Assembly (NCBI GenBank): GCA_964493995.1 | Contig: CAZBQD010000012.1 | Coordinates: 1 to 53,100, forward strand | Length of the DNA stretch: 53,100 nucleotides | Reading direction: 5' to 3' | Origin: GCA-002282575 sp964493995 | GTDB lineage: Bacteria > Pseudomonadota > Gammaproteobacteria > Thiomicrospirales > Thiomicrospiraceae | Shown: positions 43,358-49,456 of the stretch, piece by piece | Layout of the letters: each line of letters begins with the position of its first letter | Position numbering within the stretch: the stretch's first letter is position 1 | The notes under the pieces: model-generated | What the model was told of the DNA's origin: nothing | What the model saw: only the letters and a program-made list of their open reading frames with translations | The model's database searches: none | Position numbers and translations under genes: made by a program

Positions 43358-44853
43358 AGGGCAACTCCAGATGCCCAGAGACTGTCATAGCGAGCCGGAT
43401 CTGCAATGGGGTCGCAGCTTAGATGCAGTGCTTCTGATACGATGATGTCATTAGGCTGTTTTTGATCAACTAGTCGTTGTAGTTCATTGTGAACAATGGC
43501 TCCGGTGACTGTGCCATAACTGAGTACCAGCTCACAGACGACTTCAATGGTTTCCATTCCTTGTTCGGGTATCTGCAAGAGCAGATCAATAAAGTCTTTA
43601 TCACCGCCTGAGTGTTTCATCAGTGCTGTTTTAACACGATTAATGGATTCAGGTAAGGGGATATGCTTAAAGGGCAATCCATCACGAAATGCCCCTGGTT
43701 TTTCCTTGAGTAGTGGCACATAATGCCAGACATCAAAGATGAATTGGTTACGCTCAAAACAGCGTGGGTGACGCGCAACCAGCCCTTTTAGCTTATCGTA
43801 AATGCTCACCTGATCGGCACTTAAATGTACCGACAGCGCTTGATTAACATACTCCACTGGCACACTATAACGGTTACGATCTATGATGATGCAGGAAGTG
43901 GTATTCACACGTTTGACTTCTTGGGTGTAACCATCAAAAGGCATATTAATGGCACGCAAGTTCCTTTTTTCCTGTTCAAATACTTGCGCTACAGTCAACT
44001 CTGTTAAGTCTGGATGCTGGTGCGTTGCGCCTAGCTGGGTACAACGAAGCTTCAGCCAATCATTCAGATCATCAAGCGAATCGAAGGATAACATGGGTAA
44101 AAACAGGTTATTACGCAAGAACTTAACTTGAGATTCAACCTGACCTTTTTCCCAACCAGAGGCTGGAGTACAGGCAATAGGTTCAAACACGTAATGATTC
44201 GCCATGGCCATAAATCGCTTATTAAAATCACGATTTTTACCGCGTAATACTGCATCCACCACGGTTTTAAGGTTATCGTAAATCATCTTCTGTGGCACAC
44301 CACCCAAGAAAGCAAAAGCGCGATTATGAGCATCCAGCAGCATTTCTAAGCGCTCATTAGGATAGGCTACAACAAAATAGGCACGAGAATAAGCCAATCG
44401 AAAATGTGCCACTTTAATGCCTTGCTCAATGCCTGAAATTTTAACGGTTTCATGGCTCCAATCGAACTGACACACCTCTGCTATGGCAAAAGATAAAGGA
44501 ACGAAGGCTTTTGAAGCTAATGGCGTTTTATCCTCCCTAAATGCCTTTACTGCACGTTGCACACTATCGTAAGCCCCTTGATAGCCTAACTCCTGCAACA
44601 TAGCAAACAAACGTTTAGCCGTTCGACTACGATGAACAGGCAGCTTAGCGTCATGGTTAAGCAGATCCAGCAGCTGAGCATGAAATGATCCGAGTAACGG
44701 CTTAGGTTGTTTTTCTCGTTGGTAAGCGAGGGGATAATCGTCTTTAAGGTATTTCTTAACGGTATTGCGTGAGAGGTTAAGCTCGCGTGCAATCTGACTG
44801 ATATTTTTACCCTGTACGAAATGGCGGGTACGAACTTTATTAATGGTTTCCAT
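43354..44853 (-). CDS. istA: IS21-family transposase IstA
   Basis: A 499-residue transposase. It has an N-terminal helix-turn-helix (GKNISQIARELNLSRNTVKKYL), a DDE integrase core starting near CQFDWSHETVKISG with the second Asp in MIYDNLKTVV and the Glu in WEKGQVESQVKFLR, and a C-terminal Mu-type beta domain. All three catalytic acids appear present. The ATG at 44853 follows GGGTGA. Confidence 0.92.
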   Translation of the reverse strand: METINKVRTRHFVQGKNISQIARELNLSRNTVKKYLKDDYPLAYQREKQPKPLLGSFHAQLLDLLNHDAKLPVHRSRTAKRLFAMLQELGYQGAYDSVQRAVKAFREDKTPLASKAFVPLSFAIAEVCQFDWSHETVKISGIEQGIKVAHFRLAYSRAYFVVAYPNERLEMLLDAHNRAFAFLGGVPQKMIYDNLKTVVDAVLRGKNRDFNKRFMAMANHYVFEPIACTPASGWEKGQVESQVKFLRNNLFLPMLSFDSLDDLNDWLKLRCTQLGATHQHPDLTELTVAQVFEQEKRNLRAINMPFDGYTQEVKRVNTTSCIIIDRNRYSVPVEYVNQALSVHLSADQVSIYDKLKGLVARHPRCFERNQFIFDVWHYVPLLKEKPGAFRDGLPFKHIPLPESINRVKTALMKHSGGDKDFIDLLLQIPEQGMETIEVVCELVLSYGTVTGAIVHNELQRLVDQKQPNDIIVSEALHLSCDPIADPARYDSLWASGVAL

Positions 44854-44970
44854 GCAAATCACCCAAGTTATCCCCGCAATAAAATGCGGGAGTATGACAT
44901 AAAACTAGGGTGGTCAAAATTGGACGCTGTTTTACCCTATAAACTGGTCATTTTTGCACGCTGATTGACA

Positions 44971-45187
44971 CTAAAAGTATCATTTATGATTTATTTGGTA
45001 TTACAGAATGATTTTATTGAATTTTATTTGGCTTTATTTTATTTTTATTGATTTTTATACATCATTTATAAAAAAACAATGAAAAAAGATTCAATTAAAT
45101 CAAATTAAGCCAATCTATAGCGCCTTTAGCTAGTTTGAGTGAGGTTCTTGCTTCTACATAATTTCTACATTCGACATCCAAAAAACT
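44971..45187. other. A+T-rich non-coding stretch right of the IS21 element
   Basis: This 217-bp stretch has strong runs of T and A and no open frame. It shows no remnant of the integrase C-terminus that a clean IS insertion would have left here. A 3' deletion of the integrase, or a recombination through the IS, explains this best. Confidence 0.6.
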
Positions 45188-45508
45188 TCAGTATGCCAAC
45201 ACTTCCAGTCCTTTGTGGTCAAGCAAGCTAATGAGTTTTTGTGCCGCACCACTGGGAGACTTAACACCTTGTTCCCATTGTCTGACTGTAGATAAGCTCA
45301 CATTGAGGACACCAGACAAAACAGCTTGACTAAGATTCAGGCGAGTCCGTAACGATTTAATCTTCTCAGCATCGTATGCTTCTACAGGTTTAAGACAAAG
45401 CAAGTCATATTTGTCCATATTTCGTTTGTCGATAATACCTGCTTCATGCAAGTCTTGTGCTGTTTCATGCATTTCTGCCATAAAACGACTTTTTGCCACT
45501 CGATTCAT
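45188..45508 (-). CDS. XRE-family antitoxin, NadS/HigA-like
   Basis: A 106-residue protein. Its C-terminal half is a helix-turn-helix (LRTRLNLSQAVLSGVLNVSLSTVRQWEQGVKSPSGAAQKLISLL), as in NadS antitoxins that accompany RelE-like toxins. The ATG at 45508 has GAGGAG eight bases upstream and overlaps the toxin stop by four bases (ATGA). It would neutralise the toxin and repress the shared promoter. Confidence 0.87.
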   Translation of the reverse strand: MNRVAKSRFMAEMHETAQDLHEAGIIDKRNMDKYDLLCLKPVEAYDAEKIKSLRTRLNLSQAVLSGVLNVSLSTVRQWEQGVKSPSGAAQKLISLLDHKGLEVLAY

Positions 45509-45879
45509 GTACAAATCTCCTCTAATTTATTTAGCTCAAGATACATACTCAACTCAGCGTCTGTCAGACCCAAGAAAATCTGTGCCAAACCCAAAGCAAC
45601 TACTTTATCTTCACTAGAAAGGTTTTCTTTATCGTTTTTTTCGTAACCAAACATAAAAAACCATCGACTACCTAAATTTGTCGCAAGGATGGTTCTTACG
45701 CCCCCGCGTTTACCACGATTGGCAATACCAACACGCTTTTTATAAAGATTTCCGCCCAAGTCAGCATCAATCAAACCCTGTTGCATTTCATCAACAGCAT
45801 TGCACAATGCTTCATTCGTTAGTTCGGTTTTCTTCATCCAACGAGCAAAGGTTTTGGGTTTGAGCACACGCTTATTCAT
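45505..45879 (-). CDS. RelE/HigB-type toxin
   Basis: A 124-residue basic protein of the RelE-like family that pairs with NadS antitoxins: LYKKRVGIANRGKRGGVRTILA followed by WFFMFGYEKNDKENLS. Such toxins cut mRNA on the ribosome. Toxin-first order, four-base overlap with the antitoxin and a strong promoter just upstream make a standard type II module. It looks intact. Confidence 0.87.
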   Translation of the reverse strand: MNKRVLKPKTFARWMKKTELTNEALCNAVDEMQQGLIDADLGGNLYKKRVGIANRGKRGGVRTILATNLGSRWFFMFGYEKNDKENLSSEDKVVALGLAQIFLGLTDAELSMYLELNKLEEICT

Positions 45880-45885
45880 AGTTTG

Positions 45886-45913
45886 ATTATATCACTTAGT
45901 GTTACTACGTCAA
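45886..45913 (-). promoter_or_regulatory. Strong promoter and operator-like repeats of the toxin–antitoxin pair
   Basis: On the minus strand, TTGACG (45908–45913) and TATAAT (45886–45891) are 16 bases apart, close to consensus, ending seven bases before the toxin ATG. Between them is CACT-T-AGTG (45893–45901), overlapping TAGT-GTT-ACTA, both suitable as XRE operators. The -35 overlaps the stop codon of the upstream XRE gene. Confidence 0.75.
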
Positions 45914-46248
45914 TCACTCTCTAGTGATGGCACTGCAGATTTCTTCATTTCTTTGATCTGTCGCTTGGTTTCAATTTGCTTTTTAGCCAATTTGAATACA
46001 GGCTCACCCAACTCAAAATGCATAGGTATGCGATCTGGGTCACAATGAATACCCAGCTCAGGCAGTGCTTGCATAATTTTTTTATGGTCTGCATAGCGAA
46101 TGCTCATATCCATCACCTCAACACGAGTAATCGTGGACAATGGCAGCTTAAGCATCTCAGCAAATTCTCTTTGAGAACACCCAAGGATACCCCTAATTGT
46201 TCTCAAGAAAACGGCAATCTTCAAATTTTCATCAAAATCTTCTTGCAT
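45910..46248 (-). CDS. XRE-family transcriptional regulator
   Basis: A 112-residue protein with an N-terminal helix-turn-helix (LRTIRGILGCSQREFAEMLKLPLSTITRVE) and a charged helical C-terminus (FKLAKKQIETKRQIKEMKKS). It precedes the toxin–antitoxin pair on the same strand and is divergent from the second integrase stump. A role as regulator of the island, or as an orphan antitoxin, is possible. A GATTCA-TT-TGAATC repeat lies in the divergent gap. Confidence 0.8.
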   Translation of the reverse strand: MQEDFDENLKIAVFLRTIRGILGCSQREFAEMLKLPLSTITRVEVMDMSIRYADHKKIMQALPELGIHCDPDRIPMHFELGEPVFKLAKKQIETKRQIKEMKKSAVPSLESD

Positions 46249-46280
46249 GATTCATCTCAGTGAATGTATGATCTATTTAC

Positions 46281-46294
46281 GATTCATTTGAATC
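46281..46294. promoter_or_regulatory. Possible operator: GATTCA-TT-TGAATC inverted repeat
   Basis: A 6-bp inverted repeat with a 2-base centre lies in the 77-bp gap between the divergent XRE gene and the integrase stump, in an A+T-rich context. The position fits autoregulation by the XRE protein. Confidence 0.45.
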
Positions 46295-46325
46295 ATTTTA
46301 ATTCAATTAAACCAAAGTAGGCTTT

Positions 46326-46757
46326 ATGCCATCTCAATTATTGACTCAATCATTCGTTGATAGCATCAAATGCGACAACGACAAAACTAAATGCGACTAT
46401 TTTGACACAAAAACTAAAGGATTGCTGTTAAAAGTATTCCCATCTGGCTTAAAAGTGTTCTACCTCCGCTACCAAAACGAGCGCGGCAAATGGACTGAAA
46501 AGAAAATTTCCTCCGTCGATGCTTCAATACTTAAACTCCCCCAAGCCCGAACCCTTGCCCAGCAGCACCTTTCCTCCCTAGCGATGGGTAACGATCCCTT
46601 TGCGGCTAAGGCGGAGTTAAAACAAGTACCTACCCTGGCTGCTTTCATTGCGGATTCGTATATGCCTTTCATTCAGGCGAATAAGCGTTCTTGGAAGACC
46701 GATGAGTGCTTGTTGCGTAATCATGTGTTGCCTGCTGTCAATCAGCCACCGACTTAA
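46326..46757 (+). pseudogene. Second tyrosine integrase, N-terminal stump
   Basis: The frame encodes about 137 residues of a P4-like integrase: arm-binding domain (DYFDTKTKGLLLKVFPSGLKVFYLRYQNERGKWTEKKI), then the start of the core-binding domain (TLAAFIADSYMPFIQANKRSWKTDECLLRNHVLPA). It then changes abruptly to VNQPPT and stops. The break coincides with TGTCAATCAGC at 46736–46746, the same 11 bases that end the IS21 element at 42540. The catalytic domain is absent. It is a different integrase from the one at 42046. Confidence 0.8.
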
Positions 46758-46794
46758 AAGCAGGTTATGTCACCAATCAATCGGCGACAGTGAC

Positions 46795-47082
46795 TCATAT
46801 TGACGAAAAAAGCATTACCCGAACCAACGCTAATAACAGCAAAATCATGACGCTAGATGCCAGCAAGCCAATCGCCTGAGTCAGTGAAGGATAGCGGCAA
46901 GAATCAGGATATTGAGAGGTAACAACACTCACCACAAACTCCCCATTCAAGCCATCCCGATCCAACCCATAGCGTAATGGCTGTCTGGCTAGGTCAACCA
47001 CCTTGCCGCCAGCTTGCTCGACAATACACTGCGCGGCTGCGGTATCCCATTGGCTGGTGGGACCAAAGCGTGGGTAGATCAC
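46795..47082 (-). pseudogene. CysQ (3'(2'),5'-bisphosphate nucleotidase) C-terminal fragment
   Basis: The first part, YPRFGPTSQWDTAAAQCIVEQAGGKVVDLARQPLRYGLDRDGLNGEFVVS, matches the C-terminal substrate-binding end of CysQ/IMPase proteins. The first ~200 residues of the enzyme are missing, replaced directly by the end of the PIN gene. A non-CysQ hydrophobic tail (LLASSVMILLLLALVRVML) follows. It cannot be an active phosphatase. Confidence 0.7.
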
Positions 47083-47487
47083 GCCAAAAACGGATTGATG
47101 ATTTTCAGTTGGTTATCGATGACTAACCCATGCTGCATGTCTTCGGAATAAAGGATGTCACAGTCATTTTCTAGTGCAGTGGCGACAATTAGGCTGTCGT
47201 AGTATTGCAGTTTGTAGCGTGCCTGTAATGCAATTGCTTTATGAATCGTTTGTAAGCCAAACGGTACAAATACAGCATATTTCTCAATCACCTTTAGCGC
47301 ACTCAGCAGCGCCTCTGGTGTGAGTTTGAGCTTTTTGAGGCAGACAGACATTAGTGAACTCGTTGGCGACCTGCAAGGAAATCACAGGCTGTACACTGAG
47401 CACCTGTTTTGCGCGCGTCTTTTTCAGAGCATCGTCGGACAATAAATACAATAGCACATTGGTATCAGCAAACAGCTTAGCGCTCAT
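47079..47487 (-). pseudogene. PIN-domain (VapC-like) toxin, frameshifted
   Basis: The N-terminal part starts at the ATG at 47487 (MSAKLFADTNVLLYLLSDD, first PIN acid in ADTNVLLYL). It is in frame to ANEFTNVC. The C-terminal part (LKKLKLTPEALLSALKVIEKYAVF … YKLQYYDSLIVATALENDCDILYSEDMQHG) is in another frame. The two join if one copy of a tandem 4-bp repeat (AGAC AGAC, plus strand 47342–47349) is removed, giving a normal ~134-residue PIN protein. The toxin is probably inactive. It is followed directly by the cysQ fragment. Confidence 0.8.
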
Positions 47488-47686
47488 TGGCTTCGTCTCT
47501 GTTGAATGTATGCGCACTGATATTGTAGTGGAAGCGATCAAAACAGTCGTCTATGTCACTTACCACGATAGGTGACGCTCTCTCCTCCTCTATCACCACC
47601 CGCACATGCTTGTTTTTAAGCTGCTCGAAGTTAGGAATGCGCAGGTATTCACTGACAATGTCGGCTTCGAATGTGATGGCAAGCAT
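47477..47686 (-). CDS. Antitoxin of the PIN toxin
   Basis: A 69-residue protein, MLAITFEADIVSEYLRIPNFEQLKNKHVRVVIEEE, resembling small AbrB/MazE-like or related antitoxins by size and place only. Its stop lies 11 bases inside the toxin gene, the usual coupled layout. AGGAG is nine bases before the ATG, and a minus-strand TATAAT lies at 47724–47729. It is intact while its toxin is broken. Confidence 0.7.
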   Translation of the reverse strand: MLAITFEADIVSEYLRIPNFEQLKNKHVRVVIEEERASPIVVSDIDDCFDRFHYNISAHTFNRDEANER

Positions 47687-47817
47687 AGTGTGTCACTCCT
47701 AGAGGTGTTCGTGGTTTGCTTTTATTATACATTAGCTTAATCGATTTCCTGCACTGGCTTCTTCGGTCTTCCTTGTGCCCGTGGGACAACATTAAAGCCA
47801 ACACGCTGGCCATTACA
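47687..47817. other. Right end of the island before attR
   Basis: This non-coding stretch holds the likely antitoxin promoter (TATAAT on the minus strand, 47724–47729). On the minus strand a short frame ending at 47737 reads GQRVGFNVVPRAQGRPKKP; it resembles the end of a cold-shock-type domain but is too short to name. Confidence 0.4.
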
Positions 47818-47849
47818 GTGTAAGAGTTCGAGTCTCTTCTCGCGCACCA
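47818..47849. repeat. attR (copy of the tRNA-Leu 3' end)
   Basis: The 32 bases are identical to 41904–41935 and lack the rest of the tRNA. They mark the right boundary of the island. Confidence 0.9.
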
Positions 47850-47855
47850 TACAGT

Positions 47856-47886
47856 AAAGGCTTAGGTTAACCCCAAAGCCTTTTTT
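47856..47886 (+). terminator. Terminator, probably the original one of tRNA-Leu
   Basis: An 8-bp stem AAAGGCTT / AAGCCTTT (47856–47863 with 47876–47883) runs into a T tract, seven bases after attR. Before integration it would have stood just after the tRNA CCA. Confidence 0.75.
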
Positions 47887-47970
47887 GTTTTGCGTTGCTT
47901 CAAATATTCGTATTAATTGTCAAGAAGAAAGCGTAGCACTCCTTATGGGAATGCTACGTGGAAAGACTCA

Positions 47971-49365
47971 TTACGGATTGGGATAGAAGGTAATTACTTG
48001 CGTGCTGATAACGCCTTTGTAAGAGGCACTCACTTTAACTTCCGTCTCTTCCGTCACTGGGCCCGCTTTTAAGTAAATTCGTGCCACACCATCCGCACCC
48101 GTGATGGCAGTCGACGTTTCATTACCCTCTAAATCGACCAGCACACCTAAATTGGTGGTGAAACCCACCTCTTCACCAATAACCGGCTGTAAATTGCCAT
48201 CAATCACACTAGCTTGCAACAACACCTTAGTCTCATTATTCGCTGGCACCTCTTCGCCACCGATAGAGAAAACCAAAGTGTTAAAGCCAGCTGTATCTGC
48301 ATTGACTCTTACTTTCGTCAATTGCGAAACACCGTTGCTGGTAGACACCAAAATTTCATCATAGCCAGCCACCCAAATACCGGTTTGCGGGTCTTGCGTA
48401 TCCGTTACCTTACTACCCGCAACATAAGTGATACTCGACTCACCATTTGCATTAGTGGCGCTATTAAAGGTCGTTAAATAACCACCACTCAGGTTATTCT
48501 CTATGCTGTAAACTAAGTTTACATCGGGCACCAAGCGACCGGTGGAATCGACAACCTTAGTGGTGATGGTCGTTGGCTCTCCTGGTCTGACACGCTCGGG
48601 AGTGACAGATACGACCAACTTATCGGCTGGCACGACCGAACCAAATCCAACTGAAACCGTTCGCACATAGCCCCCCTGCTCTGCAGAGACCACCGCCAAG
48701 CCTGGGGTGTTATCAGCAATCAGAAAAACCGTTGCGTAACCATCAATATCCGTCATGGCTTGTGTTGACGATAAACGACCCAAATTGGTTGAAAACTTCA
48801 CACTCGCCCCAATGATTGGTTTAGGATCACCATTGACGTCTTCAAAATTACTAACCACTAAGGCTCGAATAGCCGTTTGTGTAAAACCATCTGCTGGTAC
48901 ACTGGTATTGGCTGCTGTCAGTGTTAAATTACCTGTTTGCACCACCACATCAGTGATGGTCAAAGATTTTTCCAAAGGTGCCACAACGGCACCACCACTG
49001 ACGCTAATATTTGCCTGAATGACATCTTCACCACTACAGCCCATATTGGTGTAGGTTGCACTATATACCCCGTTAATCACACGTGTTGCACTCACACGCG
49101 CCCTACCTTCTAAAATACAGGTGCTTTCAAAACTAACCACCGCACTAGAATAGGGCTTAATTTGACTACCCGCTTGTTCTTTAACATAAAGCTCAAGCTG
49201 AGTCGAAGCAGATGCCCCTTTAATGGTGCTGGGCGATAATGAAAAATCATGCGCCGTATAGGTAAGATTACCAACTTGAACGCTGCTACTTCCGCCACCA
49301 CCGCCGCAACCAGCCAGTGAAAGTAAAGCAACAATAAACCATACACGCATCGAATGGGCAAACAT
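47971..49365 (-). CDS. Ig-like (Big_1/invasin-type) repeat lipoprotein
   Basis: A ~464-residue protein. The signal peptide ends in the lipobox LSLAGC, followed by a Gly/Ser linker (GGGGGSSS). At least four Ig-like domains of ~90–100 residues follow. Three have the Big_1 pattern (TAANTSVPADGFTQTAIRALV…GASVKFSTNLGRLSSTQAMTDIDGYATVFL; VVDSTGRLVPDVNLVYS; VLLQASVIDGNLQPVIGEEVGFTTNLGVLVDLEG…TGADGVARIYLKAG). It would be anchored in a membrane with an adhesive or structural role. The ATG at 49365 is used; ATG at 49350 would also give a good signal peptide. Confidence 0.8.
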   Translation of the reverse strand: MFAHSMRVWFIVALLSLAGCGGGGGSSSVQVGNLTYTAHDFSLSPSTIKGASASTQLELYVKEQAGSQIKPYSSAVVSFESTCILEGRARVSATRVINGVYSATYTNMGCSGEDVIQANISVSGGAVVAPLEKSLTITDVVVQTGNLTLTAANTSVPADGFTQTAIRALVVSNFEDVNGDPKPIIGASVKFSTNLGRLSSTQAMTDIDGYATVFLIADNTPGLAVVSAEQGGYVRTVSVGFGSVVPADKLVVSVTPERVRPGEPTTITTKVVDSTGRLVPDVNLVYSIENNLSGGYLTTFNSATNANGESSITYVAGSKVTDTQDPQTGIWVAGYDEILVSTSNGVSQLTKVRVNADTAGFNTLVFSIGGEEVPANNETKVLLQASVIDGNLQPVIGEEVGFTTNLGVLVDLEGNETSTAITGADGVARIYLKAGPVTEETEVKVSASYKGVISTQVITFYPNP

Positions 49366-49456
49366 AAGCAATCTCGTTTAACTTAATCTAATAACTGTCC
49401 CATTGTAACAAAAAAACAAACCTAAACCCTTCAAATGCTTCATAGCAAAATTAGTA

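Larger units (their letters stand above)
42540..44970 (-). mobile_element. IS21-family insertion sequence (2431 bp)
   Basis: The ends are TGTCAATCAGC (42540–42550) and its complement GCTGATTGACA (44960–44970). Further inside, each end repeats TGACCAG and TTTGACCACC blocks, the multiple-repeat ends of the IS21 family. It carries the istA/istB gene pair intact. No target duplication is visible: the bases just outside (gtctc and ctaaa) do not match, which points to a deletion next to the element. Confidence 0.9.
41904..47849. mobile_element. Decayed genomic island integrated in tRNA-Leu(UAG)
   Basis: The 32-base 3' end of tRNA-Leu is repeated exactly at the far end, bounding about 5.9 kb. The first gene after attL is an integrase N-terminus, as expected of a tRNA-targeting element. 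The cargo is typical of islands: an IS21-family element, two toxin–antitoxin loci, an XRE regulator and gene fragments. Base composition of 44971–46330 is clearly richer in A+T than the core genes. Both integrase genes are stumps, so it should not excise without help. Confidence 0.85.

Noticed and set aside
42540..44970. A target-site duplication for the IS21 element
   Set aside because: The flanks gtctc and ctaaa do not match at any length from 4 to 8 bases.
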